A DNA stretch of 64,000 nt from assembly GCA_020636105.1 (NCBI GenBank), contig JACJYL010000001.1, positions 2,976,001 to 3,040,000 of the forward strand, read 5' to 3'. Positions 54,862-63,922 of this stretch are shown piece after piece (positions within the stretch are counted from its first letter, which is position 1; each line of letters starts with the position of its first letter). Both the position numbers and the translations under genes were made by a program. The stretch comes from Lewinellaceae bacterium. GTDB taxonomy: Bacteria > Bacteroidota > Bacteroidia > Chitinophagales > Saprospiraceae. The notes under the pieces were generated by a model. That model was given only the letters and a program-made list of their open reading frames with translations. It was not told the origin of the DNA and did no database searches.

Positions 54862-55248
54862 CTAAAGGGTTTGATATTCCGTCACCCGGGCATCACTCCA
54901 AAGATTTTCCAACTGATAAAACCCACGTGTTTCTTTATAAAAGACATGAATGACCGTATGAAAATAATCCAGACACACCCACGAAGCATGTTGTACCCCT
55001 TCAATATGAGAGGGGAAGGTATCTGCTTCAATTTTGAGTCTTTTTTGAATATTATCCGCAATGGATTTGACCTGCGTATTAGAGGTTCCCTCGCAAATGA
55101 TGAAGAAATCTGTAGGAGATTCGTGAAGTTTTCGCAAATCGAGTTTTACAATTTCCTCTCCTTTTATGTCCTGTATACTATCGATAATCAAATCGTGTAA
55201 TTTATCCACAGTAACGGCTTGTTCTTTTAACTTTGTGCTTGAATTCAA
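54862..55248 (-). CDS. rsfS: Ribosomal silencing factor RsfS
   Basis: The product is 128 residues. It binds ribosomal protein uL14 and blocks subunit joining when cells slow down. DLRKLHESPTDFFIICEGTS, QVKSIADNIQKRLKIE, EGVQHASWVCLDYFHTVIHVF and YQLENLWSDA are family hallmarks. It lies directly upstream of ftsH on the minus strand and is divergent from birA. Confidence 0.95.
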   Translation of the reverse strand: MNSSTKLKEQAVTVDKLHDLIIDSIQDIKGEEIVKLDLRKLHESPTDFFIICEGTSNTQVKSIADNIQKRLKIEADTFPSHIEGVQHASWVCLDYFHTVIHVFYKETRGFYQLENLWSDARVTEYQTL

Positions 55249-55268
55249 ATTCTTATTTTATAATTTTG
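55239..55268 (+). promoter_or_regulatory. birA promoter
   Basis: A TTG at 55239-55241 is followed after 19 nt by TAATTTTG at 55261-55268, a full match to the Bacteroidota consensus TTG-N19-TAnnTTTG, 30 nt before the TTG start at 55299. Confidence 0.7.
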
Positions 55269-55298
55269 TAGGCAATTAAGGCCGAAAATACTAACTTA

Positions 55299-56099
55299 TT
55301 GCAAAAATTAAACACTCTTTTTATCGGAAAGGTTCTATTGGCATTTCCTCAACTTCCTTCCACTAACGTTCATGCCATTGACTTACTGTCAAAAAGCAGG
55401 CCAATTGAAGGAACTGTCATTTCGACGGCAGATCAAACCAACGGTCGCGGACAAATTGGCAGTAAGTGGTTAAGTAACCCTTTTGAAAACCTGACTTGCA
55501 GTGTTATCTTATACCCGATCTTTCTCGAAGCAAAACATCAGTTTTTGCTCAACATCATGACTTCTCTGGCCGTTTTTGATGTCATTCAGCAGCTACTTCC
55601 TGGTAAAAAATGTGCCATCAAATGGCCCAACGACCTCTATGTTGAGGACAAAAAAATTGCCGGCATTCTCATTCAAAATTCACTACAGGGCTCCACCATA
55701 CAAAGTACTGTAATAGGCTTGGGAATCAATGTATTACAAACTTCTTTTGCTAACGAAATTCCCAATGCCACTTCCATAAAACTGGAATCTACCCGACCTA
55801 ACGGTACGGGATTTCCCTGCGCTCAACCTGATTCCCCGTTTTCTGTTGAAAATGTCCTCTTCCGATTTTGCGAAAACCTTGAAAATCGTTACCTGCAACT
55901 AAAAGCAGGAAGAGAATCCAGCCTCAAAGATAATTATTTAACCCATTTATTGGGCCTTGGAGAAGAAAGGCTGTATCAAAAAAACGATAAAAGCTATTTT
56001 AAGGGCACCATCAGGGGGGTGACCGAAGCAGGAAAGTTGATTGTTGAATCTTCAGGGGAGCTATTGAATTTTAATTTAAAAGAGGTGAGTTTTTTATAA
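55299..56099 (+). CDS. birA: Biotin--[acetyl-CoA carboxylase] ligase
   Basis: The product is 266 residues beginning at TTG; no ATG precedes the conserved sequence. It attaches biotin to carboxylase carrier proteins. NGRGQIGSKWLSNPFENLTCS contains the biotinoyl-AMP loop (GRGxxxxxW) and KWPNDLYVEDKKIAGILIQ the family KWPND motif. GLGINV and a C-terminal beta-barrel-like domain complete it. The protein lacks the DNA-binding domain of E. coli BirA, so it is an enzyme only. Promoter: see 55239-55268. Confidence 0.94.
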   Translation: MQKLNTLFIGKVLLAFPQLPSTNVHAIDLLSKSRPIEGTVISTADQTNGRGQIGSKWLSNPFENLTCSVILYPIFLEAKHQFLLNIMTSLAVFDVIQQLLPGKKCAIKWPNDLYVEDKKIAGILIQNSLQGSTIQSTVIGLGINVLQTSFANEIPNATSIKLESTRPNGTGFPCAQPDSPFSVENVLFRFCENLENRYLQLKAGRESSLKDNYLTHLLGLGEERLYQKNDKSYFKGTIRGVTEAGKLIVESSGELLNFNLKEVSFL

Positions 56100-56169
56100 T
56101 TTTTTTCACGAATCATTAAAAAATGACCTTCTTATTGTTCCTCCATTAACTTAAGAGGCTAGGGCAATT

Positions 56170-56970
56170 TCACTGGTCATAACAAAAGTCTGCAAATTGG
56201 CGCACCATCAACTGGGTATTTCTTTTGGATTCAAACATGCCCATGTGGCCTACTTTTTCCAAAACGTGCACTGAAGTTACCTCCGGTAAAGAGGTCTGAT
56301 CCATACTTTGTTCCATGGTAACAGCTCCGTCTTTTTCCCCGATGATAAATAATACCGGTACGCTGATCGTTTGTAAAACAGCCGATTGATCGGGTCTTTC
56401 AGCCATGGCTTTTTGCCCCTGGATGATGCCTTCAGGATCGTATTGGGAGGCTTTATGGATAAGTTTGTCGAGCAAAAAACGATTGCTGCGTGCAAAATCA
56501 GGGGCGAACAATTTAGGGATAAGTTGTTTGACAAAAAGGTGGTGCCCCTGCTCCAGGATAAAATTTATGCCTTTGTAGCGATTTTTCTTTTTTTCTTCCG
56601 AATCAGCATAAGGATGTGAATGGAATATTCCCAGACCTTTGAGGTATTCCGGGAATTTCCTGGCAAAGGCGAGTCCCGTGTATCCTCCCATTGAATGGCC
56701 GATAATAATAAAGTCAGTGAGATTCAAATGATCGACGACAGCCTTCACGGCATCGGCCATACCGTCAATGGTCAGGTTTTCGACTACTTCTGATGCTCCA
56801 AAACCAGGCAGATCAATACACACCACCCGGTATTTTTTTTCGATTAAATCGAGTTTAAATTCATCCCAGATAAAACTATCTTCACAAAATCCGTGTACTA
56901 ATACCACAACGTTTCCCTTGCCCTCACTGGAATAAGCAATCGTTTTTTCGTTTTGTTTTACATATTTCAT
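56170..56970 (-). CDS. Alpha/beta hydrolase
   Basis: The product is 266 residues. Features are VVVLVHGFCEDSFIWDEF (oxyanion HG), nucleophile Ser in IIGHSMGGYTGLAFA, Asp in FIIGEKDGAVTM and His in LEKVGHMGMFE. It resembles soluble C-C or ester hydrolases of this fold (epoxide-hydrolase- and haloperoxidase-like). The substrate is unknown. It starts 4 bp inside the end of the upstream gene (ATGA overlap), so it is translationally coupled to the glycosyltransferase gene. Confidence 0.88.
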   Translation of the reverse strand: MKYVKQNEKTIAYSSEGKGNVVVLVHGFCEDSFIWDEFKLDLIEKKYRVVCIDLPGFGASEVVENLTIDGMADAVKAVVDHLNLTDFIIIGHSMGGYTGLAFARKFPEYLKGLGIFHSHPYADSEEKKKNRYKGINFILEQGHHLFVKQLIPKLFAPDFARSNRFLLDKLIHKASQYDPEGIIQGQKAMAERPDQSAVLQTISVPVLFIIGEKDGAVTMEQSMDQTSLPEVTSVHVLEKVGHMGMFESKRNTQLMVRQFADFCYDQ

Positions 56971-58067
56971 CCTAATAAATTTTTCAACGCATCGTCATAT
57001 TGGGTAGCTAATGTACTCCAATCGTATTTAGTAACAAAATTTTTATACGCACCAGGCTGATTAAAAAGATTCTTTTGCGCTATAATATTTTCAAGCATAG
57101 GCAGCAAATCTTCGTCGGAACGATAGAAATGGTTTTTCTTTTTATCCCCGGGAATATGCTCCGGGTAAGCCAGCCTTTCCGGCAAAAGGGGATAACAATC
57201 GCAATAAATCGCTTCCACTATACTGCCTCCGAAGAAATCCTGGTGACTCGTCACGGGCAAAATGTCGGCCTCGTGTAATAACGCTGCGTATTCACCTCTG
57301 CTTGCGGCAAAACCGAAGTGGATGATTTCCTCCCGAAGCCGCTCGCGGGCTTCTTCAAATACCGGGGGAACCTGCTGGTAAGCCTCTCCAACCACTATGA
57401 GCTGAAAAGCCGTTCCTTTTTCTTTTAACTTAAACAGTGTATTAAAAAACAGTGCCGGGTTTTTGTCGTACTCCCAACGATGATTCCAAAGTAAAACGGG
57501 TGCTTTCATTTCGCGATTCCTGCTTTCGCGATCCAGTGATTTCAGATCCATCCCCAGGTGGAGGACAGCGCTTTTTTCAACGATCTTATCGATATTTTTC
57601 AATCCGCGATGATCCGGGAAAGCTTTGAGGAAAGGTTTCAACCCCTCCAAAAAAGATTTTTGATGGAAGACGGAGTTGAAAAATACTTTATCGGCAGCGA
57701 GGGCACTAGTATAGTTAATGAAGCCGTACTGGCGGTTGAGTTCTCCAGCTGCTGCAGCTTTGATGCCTGTCCAGGGATAGGTAATTTGATTTTCATGAAA
57801 ATAGAGCGCTACGGGAATCTCCCTGGTTCTGGTGAGCCCAAGGAAGGTCGACAGATCGAGCATATCCGTTGCCAGGATCAGGTCGGGCTCAAAATCCATT
57901 TTCATAAAATCATCCGCGAGGCTTACCGCTCCACCGAACATCCGCCATTTCCAGTGGCGACCTTTTAGGCTGAGGATTTCAACCTCATGCCTGCTGAATT
58001 GCTGATAGGCTTCAGCCCATTGGCGGTGGCTGCCGGAAAAAAAAGGTTCTATGATCAGGACTTTCAT
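56967..58067 (-). CDS. Bacterial homologue of tRNA-queuosine alpha-mannosyltransferase (QTMAN/GTDC1)
   Basis: The product is 366 residues, GT-B-type glycosyltransferase. Segments match the QTMAN family (formerly DUF3524) along their length: VLIIEPFFSGSHRQWAEAY, SLKGRHWKWRMFG, ILATDMLDLSTFLGLTRT, VALYFHENQITYPW, FINYTSALAADKVFFNSVFH and KAFPDHRGLKN in the N-terminal part, then LLWNHRWEYDKNPALFFNTL, IIHFGFAASRGEYAALLHEA and FFGGSIVEAIYCDCYPLLPE in the C-terminal part. The eukaryotic enzyme mannosylates queuosine in tRNA-Asp. Whether the bacterial one acts on tRNA is inferred only. It overlaps the downstream hydrolase by 4 bp. Confidence 0.8.
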   Translation of the reverse strand: MKVLIIEPFFSGSHRQWAEAYQQFSRHEVEILSLKGRHWKWRMFGGAVSLADDFMKMDFEPDLILATDMLDLSTFLGLTRTREIPVALYFHENQITYPWTGIKAAAAGELNRQYGFINYTSALAADKVFFNSVFHQKSFLEGLKPFLKAFPDHRGLKNIDKIVEKSAVLHLGMDLKSLDRESRNREMKAPVLLWNHRWEYDKNPALFFNTLFKLKEKGTAFQLIVVGEAYQQVPPVFEEARERLREEIIHFGFAASRGEYAALLHEADILPVTSHQDFFGGSIVEAIYCDCYPLLPERLAYPEHIPGDKKKNHFYRSDEDLLPMLENIIAQKNLFNQPGAYKNFVTKYDWSTLATQYDDALKNLLG

Positions 58068-58148
58068 TCGGCTAATATAATGAATGTTGATGAATGATTG
58101 ATTTTAGTGTTGTTTCACTTCCTTATCTATGGTCGGAAGGGTCCAGAA

Positions 58149-58313
58149 AGGTTCAAAGAGTTCAAAGAGTTTCAAAGGGTTTCAAAATTGTCCCGGCACT
58201 GCGTGCACGAGGATCTCCCTTCGGTCGATTTTAAGTTGGGTTCAAAATTGTTCCAAGGTAGTTTCAAGGTAGTTTCAAGATGGTTTCAAGTGAGTTTTAA
58301 GAGGGGGAAGACA
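58149..58313. repeat. Degenerate GTTTCAAGG word array
   Basis: Within a 510-bp gene-free region, GTTCAAAGA, GTTTCAAAGGG, GTTCAAAATTG and GTTTCAAGG-like words repeat about ten times in two clusters (58149-58190 and 58238-58300). The reverse complement of 14236-14280 carries the same words. The rest of the gap (58314-58577) holds no coding region I can support. Confidence 0.6.
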
Positions 58314-58577
58314 ACGAAAAAGGTCAACCAAAAAACAGGAGAAATAAATCATCGACGCCCCAAATTCAACGTTTGGGCAGCCTTCAAATCTTAGCAAAAG
58401 CTACAAATTATGCACCATCCCTTCTTAAGATTCAAGAATCTCGGCATTATTTACGATATTTGTCAATGAAGGAAAAATTTACGGAAGTTTACCGGGATTT
58501 TATTTTCGATTAACCAACAAACAAAACAAAATCTACTAACAATTAATCATTGTAAAGCACTTTAAATTCGACCCAAA

Positions 58578-59837
58578 ATGTCCAATCTTACTGATATTAA
58601 AATGGGCCTCTCAAAACTCGAAGCTTTAGAAAAGGAACTCAACCTGAAGCGGTTGCAGATCAATAGTCTGTTGACCATTACTCAAGCCATCAACGACAAT
58701 GTGTCGGCAGATGAACTTTATGAGATGTACCATTCTTTTCTGAGTTGGGAGCTGACCATAAAAAAAATGGCCCTTTTTGTAAAGAGCGATGACGGGAACT
58801 GGCATTGTGCCTCTTCCATCAATATTGCTAAAAATTTACTGGCTAAAGATATCAGTCCCATCCTTGCAGAGATAAAAGGTCCCAACAACCTCGATGACAA
58901 AAAACATCCTTTAATCAGCCAGTTTGACGTAGTCATCCCGGTAGCGCATAAAAAGTACCCCATTGCCTATGTCTTTATCGGCGGTTTTTCTGACGAGGAA
59001 GACATGTACAACAAAGTGCAGCTGATCACGACCATCACCAATGTGATTGCCGTGGCCATTGAAAACAAAAGACTTTTCAAGCGTCAGATAGAACAGGAAC
59101 GGTACAACAAAGAAATGGAACTGGCCGCTGAGATGCAGCGCCTGCTCATTCCCCAGAAGTTGCCGTCCAATGAACATTACGAACTTGCCGGTATTTACAA
59201 GCCGCATTTCCGTGTCGGAGGAGATTACCTTGACTTCCTCGAATTTGAGGATGGCAAGTTGTTCTTCTGCATCGGTGACATTTCGGGCAAAGGGGTAAGT
59301 GCTGCCTTGTTGATGGCAAATTTCCAGGCCAACTTCAAAACACTCATCAATAAACACCGCTCGAACCTCCACGATTTCATCCACGATATCAATAATGCCG
59401 TCAACAGGATAACCCTGGGAGACAAATTCATCACTTTTTTTATCGGCGAATACGATATTGCCACACGCAACCTTCGTTACATTAATGCCGGGCATACCCC
59501 ACCGATCCTGGTAGACGATGGTCACATTCATTTACTGGATAAAGGATGTACCCTGCTCGGGCTTTTTGAGCAATTACCCAAACTGGAAATCGGGCAGATC
59601 AAGCTGAGTGGAGAAGCCGTAATTCTGAGTTTTACAGATGGCCTTACAGATATCCGGAACCACCAGGGTGATTTTTTATCGGAAGAAAAATTGCAGCATT
59701 TTGTACAAGGTCATTATCTTGTCTCCGCAAAGGATTTTACCCAACAATTGAAAGAATATATTGAAGCATTTATCGGAGAAGAGAAATACCCCGACGACTT
59801 TACGGTATTATCTTGTCGATTTTTTTCTCCTAAATGA
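58578..59837 (+). CDS. PP2C/SpoIIE-type serine/threonine phosphatase with sensor domain
   Basis: The product is 419 residues. A short helical start precedes a GAF-like sensor region (about 25-170), a coiled-coil-like linker and a SpoIIE/PP2C catalytic domain from about 190. Metal-binding Asp residues are visible at D216 in GGDYLDF and D234 in FCIGDISGKGVS, and again in ILSFTDGLTDIRN. Such RsbU-like phosphatases act in partner-switching pathways controlling sigma factors or secretion in response to stress or small molecules. No RsbV/RsbW partner gene is adjacent; a TM2-TPR-SHOCT gene follows 75 bp later. Confidence 0.9.
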   Translation: MSNLTDIKMGLSKLEALEKELNLKRLQINSLLTITQAINDNVSADELYEMYHSFLSWELTIKKMALFVKSDDGNWHCASSINIAKNLLAKDISPILAEIKGPNNLDDKKHPLISQFDVVIPVAHKKYPIAYVFIGGFSDEEDMYNKVQLITTITNVIAVAIENKRLFKRQIEQERYNKEMELAAEMQRLLIPQKLPSNEHYELAGIYKPHFRVGGDYLDFLEFEDGKLFFCIGDISGKGVSAALLMANFQANFKTLINKHRSNLHDFIHDINNAVNRITLGDKFITFFIGEYDIATRNLRYINAGHTPPILVDDGHIHLLDKGCTLLGLFEQLPKLEIGQIKLSGEAVILSFTDGLTDIRNHQGDFLSEEKLQHFVQGHYLVSAKDFTQQLKEYIEAFIGEEKYPDDFTVLSCRFFSPK

Positions 59838-59912
59838 AGCAGGTTTGCAACAAAACCTGGGTTATAGAGGTTAATTAATCAAAAGCAAAGCAAAAGACAG
59901 CGCGTTTAGTCT

Positions 59913-60764
59913 ATGAAAAATAAAAATATTGCCGCTATAATGGCCTTCTTTTTTGGCTCATTTGGTGTTCACCGGTTTTATCTTGGACAGGTGGGCATGG
60001 GTATCGGTATGATTTTTTTGTTCAGTGCCGGATGGAGGATGTTCGGATGGCCGGTAGCGGCCATCATCGGGGTCATTGATGCCATTGTGTTTCTTTCCAT
60101 GGATCAAAAAGAATTCGATAAAAAATACAACAAAAAATTCTTCAACACTGGAGATCCTGATTATGAAAGAAAGAGGGAAATGGAACGCGAACGTTATAAA
60201 AATATGAGAAGAACACGCCCTGAAAGACCTGATTTCGATAGAAAAAGACCGGAGCCTCAAAAAACAACAAACCGCAGGCAGACACAGCGCCAGAAAATTG
60301 CCGCGGTAAGTCCTTTTAAAGCCAGCGGGATCAAGAAGTTCAAGGAATACGAATACGAAGGAGCCATAAAGGATTTTGAAAAAGTGTTGGAAGTTAACCC
60401 CAGAGATGTTGCAGTACATTTCAATATCGCCTGTGCCTATTCCCTGATGGAGAATGCAGAAAAGGCCTTTGACCACCTGGACAAAGCAGTGAGTTATGGA
60501 TTTTCAGATTTTGACCGCATACGCACTCACGATGCTTTAGCTTTTATTAGGGTTCAGAAGGAATTCGAAACTTTTGAGCAGAACAAATTCCAGCTTCCTC
60601 AACAACGGCTGGAAGCGCCAAAAGAAGATTTGCTCAGCACTCCGGCCATTACCTCGGGAGATTTGCTTGAACAATTGAACAAACTGGGTGAATTGAGAAA
60701 AAAAGGATTACTCACAGAAGATGAATTTACTGTGCAAAAGAAAAAATTACTCGCAGAAAAATAA
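59913..60764 (+). CDS. TM2-domain protein with TPR-like middle and SHOCT-type end
   Basis: The product is 283 residues. A TM2 domain (KNIAAIMAFFFGSFGVHRFY, then a second hydrophobic segment) occupies about 1-65; a highly charged region (about 70-130) follows. A TPR-like pair (about 145-200: IKKFKEYEYEGAIKDFEKVL, NIACAYSLMENAEKAFDHL) and a C-terminal SHOCT-type motif (about 247-283: LEQLNKLGELRKKGLLTEDE) complete it. It is anchored in the membrane with a cytoplasmic body. Both TM2 and SHOCT are poorly understood. It is directly followed by the CBS gene. Confidence 0.87.
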   Translation: MKNKNIAAIMAFFFGSFGVHRFYLGQVGMGIGMIFLFSAGWRMFGWPVAAIIGVIDAIVFLSMDQKEFDKKYNKKFFNTGDPDYERKREMERERYKNMRRTRPERPDFDRKRPEPQKTTNRRQTQRQKIAAVSPFKASGIKKFKEYEYEGAIKDFEKVLEVNPRDVAVHFNIACAYSLMENAEKAFDHLDKAVSYGFSDFDRIRTHDALAFIRVQKEFETFEQNKFQLPQQRLEAPKEDLLSTPAITSGDLLEQLNKLGELRKKGLLTEDEFTVQKKKLLAEK

Positions 60765-61424
60765 ATGATCACAGAAACACTTATATCGAATGTTATTGTT
60801 CCCCTGCGGACTTCCGATACCGGGGAAAGCGCGCTTGAAGTGATGAATGAATTTCATATCAGGCACTTACCTGTCGTTAATGACAAGGAACTACTCGGTC
60901 TGGTGTCAGAAGATGACATCCTTGACTATGATGCCACTGAGCCTGTCGGTTCCTACGCACTGTCCTTACCCAAGCCCTGTGTACAGAGTAAATCCCACCT
61001 CTATGAAGTCATGAAACTTATGGCGGATTATCACCTGACCGTAGTTCCCGTCATCGATGATGAGCAGCATTACCTCGGATTGGTCAGCATGGAAGATGTT
61101 TTGTACCGTTTTGCCAAAACATTGCCTTTCACCGAACCAGGTAGCATCATTGTGCTTGAAATGGCAAAAATAGATTATGCCTTATCAGAAATTGCACGAA
61201 TCGTGGAGTCTGAAAATTCCGTGATTTTGAGTTCATATGTTACCTCAAGCCAGGATACTTCTCAAATTGAGGTGACTCTTAAAATAAACAACCAGCAGAT
61301 CAATTCCATCCTCGCTTCGTTCGAGCGCTTTGAATATGACATAAAAGCCTCTTTTAACGAAGTAGAATATCTTGACACGCTCAAGGAACGCTATGAATCG
61401 TTGATGAATTACCTGAACGTTTAG
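60765..61424 (+). CDS. CBS-domain protein
   Basis: The product is 219 residues, starting right after the stop of the TM2 gene. A pair of CBS domains covers about 1-120 (MNEFHIRHLPVVNDKELLGL, VSEDDILDYD and DYHLTVVPVIDDEQHYLGLV, SMEDVLYRF). A C-terminal ACT-like/unknown region (about 125-219: SIIVLEMAKIDYALSEIARI) follows. CBS pairs bind adenosyl ligands and regulate partners, and the gene order suggests a regulatory link with the TM2 protein (inference). It overlaps the convergent MBL gene by 4 bp. Confidence 0.88.
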   Translation: MITETLISNVIVPLRTSDTGESALEVMNEFHIRHLPVVNDKELLGLVSEDDILDYDATEPVGSYALSLPKPCVQSKSHLYEVMKLMADYHLTVVPVIDDEQHYLGLVSMEDVLYRFAKTLPFTEPGSIIVLEMAKIDYALSEIARIVESENSVILSSYVTSSQDTSQIEVTLKINNQQINSILASFERFEYDIKASFNEVEYLDTLKERYESLMNYLNV

Positions 61425-62107
61425 CCGAATTTTTTTCTTAATTTAAGATTTGCGCCACGGTGAATGGGCCCTCCGTGACCAAATACCGCCTTGTCAAAAT
61501 CCAGGGCAGCAACTTTTCTAAGGCTTTGGAGGCCAATATCCGTATCTTCATAAACAACACTCAGGGCCAAGCCGAAAATATTGGCACAAATGTCTCCGGC
61601 TATCACCAGGTTGTCTGCCCTGACCCATAAAGCTATATGTCCCGCGGTGTGGCCGGGGGTATGGATCACCTGGATCCCTCCTGCAAACGGGAGTTCATCC
61701 CCATCCTGAAGCCTTCGATCCACCTGGGTCGGCTCAATTACGACAGGAGTTCCTTTGATTAAAAGCTGAAACATAAGCCAGTTGAACCCTCCCGGCGAAA
61801 CAACTCTGGATTTTCGTCCTGCGATTCCTTTTTCGATCTCCTTCGCATCCTCTTCATGGGCCATGACCGGTACATTGAGCCTTCTTTTTATTTCGGCCGC
61901 ACTTCCCGCATGATCAAGGTGTAAATGAGTGAGAATGATCCGCCTGATATCTTTTGGATCTTTTCCGCCTTTTTTGATCGCGTTGAAAATTTTATCGGCA
62001 CTTCCTTTGTATCCTGTATCGACGAGCGTCAGCCCGTCATCTTCAATGACAAATGCGTTTACCGCCCCCAGGGTGATCTGGTAAACGTGGTCTGTGATTT
62101 TTCTCAT
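61421..62107 (-). CDS. MBL-fold metallo-hydrolase
   Basis: The product is 228 residues. The metal-binding HxHxDH motif is present as LTHLHLDHAGSA, with later ligands in HTPGHTAGHI and AGDICANIFG; the final GHGGPI fits the family. It resembles glyoxalase II- and lactonase-like members but could hydrolyse several substrates. It is soluble, with no signal peptide. It converges with the CBS gene. Confidence 0.9.
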   Translation of the reverse strand: MRKITDHVYQITLGAVNAFVIEDDGLTLVDTGYKGSADKIFNAIKKGGKDPKDIRRIILTHLHLDHAGSAAEIKRRLNVPVMAHEEDAKEIEKGIAGRKSRVVSPGGFNWLMFQLLIKGTPVVIEPTQVDRRLQDGDELPFAGGIQVIHTPGHTAGHIALWVRADNLVIAGDICANIFGLALSVVYEDTDIGLQSLRKVAALDFDKAVFGHGGPIHRGANLKLRKKFG

Positions 62108-62179
62108 AATAGAATGGGCTTTGGTATTCTTTTTCCATCTATGAGAAAGCGCTGATGTTAAGTAGTTGGCACGGTAGAA

Positions 62180-62857
62180 TCAAACGTAATCATCTGAATA
62201 ATCATATAAAATATGTTCTATCAGATCGAGTACAAAGTCATATTCCAGCATCATCTCTTTAGAAGGGATTCTTTGATTTCGATAATACAAAAGAAGATAA
62301 TCCGCTTCTCCTTCGACGGACAACCCTTTTTTTTTGGCGATATCTTCCAATACCCGGCTTCCTGCCTGCCCTTCAAAAATAATACTGTCGTTGGTTTTTA
62401 TTTCATACTTTGAATGAAATTCCTTTTTCTCAGGGAAAGGTTTCTCCTTATCCATAAAAAACTCCTGGATCTGGTTCAGGGTACCTTTGGGCCTAATTTC
62501 AAATTTATCGAAATCAAATTCCTCACTCTTGATTTCAAAAATAGTTGTGGTACGCTTCTTAAACTCCCCGTAATAGGTATAATCATAAATCCTTATGATT
62601 CCGGAAAAGGATGGATCCTGCTTCTGTAAAATACCTTTTAAACGCTTGGATTTTTTTCCCTTAAAAATGTCAAATCCTTTGAGAAAAAAAGGTTGATTGG
62701 AAAATTTTTCTTTACTCGTAAAAGCAAATTCATATTGCCGGGCCAACTGGCTCAATTCGGCGATGCGCTCGTTACTCCTGAACCTGTCCAGTAAATCATC
62801 AATAAATGCCTCCATCAGTAAGGTTTTGGTTGATTTCCCTCTCTTCTTTCTCTCCAT
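62180..62857 (-). CDS. Hypothetical soluble protein
   Basis: The product is 225 residues, basic and Lys/Phe/Glu-rich, with no signal peptide or membrane segment. Segments such as QPFFLKGFDIFKGKKSKRLK and FEGQAGSRVLEDIAKKKGLS read as a mixed alpha/beta protein. I recognise no family. It lies 72 bp before the MBL gene on the same strand. Confidence 0.65.
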   Translation of the reverse strand: MERKKRGKSTKTLLMEAFIDDLLDRFRSNERIAELSQLARQYEFAFTSKEKFSNQPFFLKGFDIFKGKKSKRLKGILQKQDPSFSGIIRIYDYTYYGEFKKRTTTIFEIKSEEFDFDKFEIRPKGTLNQIQEFFMDKEKPFPEKKEFHSKYEIKTNDSIIFEGQAGSRVLEDIAKKKGLSVEGEADYLLLYYRNQRIPSKEMMLEYDFVLDLIEHILYDYSDDYV

Positions 62858-63039
62858 TTTTTCATAAAAATCCCCCCCTGGAAATGCAACCCCTAAATTA
62901 TAAAAAAAATTATAATTATGATAACCTTCTTCCTCCGCTCATTTCCCCGCAGCACTTTTTTTACCCTAAACTGGTTTTCATTGAAATGGAGGCGATGAAA
63001 TTTAAACCATAAAACGGCCCGAATTTTGACTTATTGAGT

Positions 63040-63291
63040 TTAATTAATACCCTCTGAATAAAATTCCTCCTCCCACCAGGCTAAAGACCTATAGTTAAAA
63101 GTCTTTTTCGCATTTCTATCAATGATTAACTGCAGATAATCTTTGATCTTTTCGAGGTGTTTCATGGCTTCTCCGACGGTATTGATCTGTTCAACGGGGC
63201 TGGTTTGTACTGCAAACAGCGCCGTCATTTTTGGATTTTTTCGGGCAATATGATCCGCAGCCATTAAAATCGATTTTTGCAGGTCATTCAT
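63040..63291 (-). CDS. Hypothetical small protein
   Basis: The product is 83 residues, predicted mostly helical (MNDLQKSILMAADHIA, GEAMKHLEKIKDYLQLII). There is no signal or membrane segment and no recognised family. Both neighbours on the same strand are also unrecognised. Confidence 0.6.
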   Translation of the reverse strand: MNDLQKSILMAADHIARKNPKMTALFAVQTSPVEQINTVGEAMKHLEKIKDYLQLIIDRNAKKTFNYRSLAWWEEEFYSEGIN

Positions 63292-63421
63292 TGGTATTCA
63301 ATTTTGCTTAACCACTCCGAAAACACGAAGGGATAGACAAAAATGAATAAAAAATATGGAACCCAACAGCTTATAAATAACCGGCCAGGGTTAATCCATC
63401 CATCCTTTAAGTCCGTTAAGT

Positions 63422-63922
63422 TTAACCCGCGCTGGCCGCGGCTTTTTTTTGTTTGTAGAGCCGTGCGGCAAATCCACAGTAGATCAGCAATTCAGTAAGC
63501 GTTTCTTCCTCAAACTGGTTGATATCTGCTTCAATGTCATAGTCGAAATCAAATTTCCTCCAGATCCATTTGGGATACATGGTCAACACCAGGTTATCGG
63601 ATTCGTCCAGCAGTTCAAAGCGGTGTTTCCATGCGCCCCTGGATCTAAACAAAAAACTCCGCTCGGCCACGCCTGCCTCCTGGATCCAGTTGATGCTGAT
63701 GGTTCTTTTCCAATGGTAATTAATTCGCCCCATGGGAATCCCGTTTTTCAGTATTCCGAATTTAGTGCGGAAGAAGTTTTGGGGTTGTATTTCAATGTTT
63801 ACCCCTTTGTACCTTGCTTCCGCTTTACTTGAGAACCAACTGGTATAATCTACTTTCAACACTGCAAATGTCCCTTTTACGATCTGGAAATTCCCTCTCC
63901 CAGAAGTGCATTCTATTTTCAT
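63422..63922 (-). CDS. Hypothetical protein, tubby/LURP-like at best
   Basis: The product is 166 residues. The repeated beta-strand and aromatic pattern (GILKNGIPMGRINYHWKR, GAWKHRFELLDESDNLVLTM, PKWIWRKFDFDYDIEAD) is loosely like the LURP-one/tubby C-terminal fold, a weak guess. A basic helical tail (ARLYKQKKAAASAG) ends the chain. Only the first 78 bp upstream are in the window. Confidence 0.6.
   Translation of the reverse strand: MKIECTSGRGNFQIVKGTFAVLKVDYTSWFSSKAEARYKGVNIEIQPQNFFRTKFGILKNGIPMGRINYHWKRTISINWIQEAGVAERSFLFRSRGAWKHRFELLDESDNLVLTMYPKWIWRKFDFDYDIEADINQFEEETLTELLIYCGFAARLYKQKKAAASAG

Noticed and set aside
62806..63012. Plus-strand 68-codon ORF
   Set aside because: No homology clue; partly opposite the start of the hypothetical gene at 62857 and low complexity.
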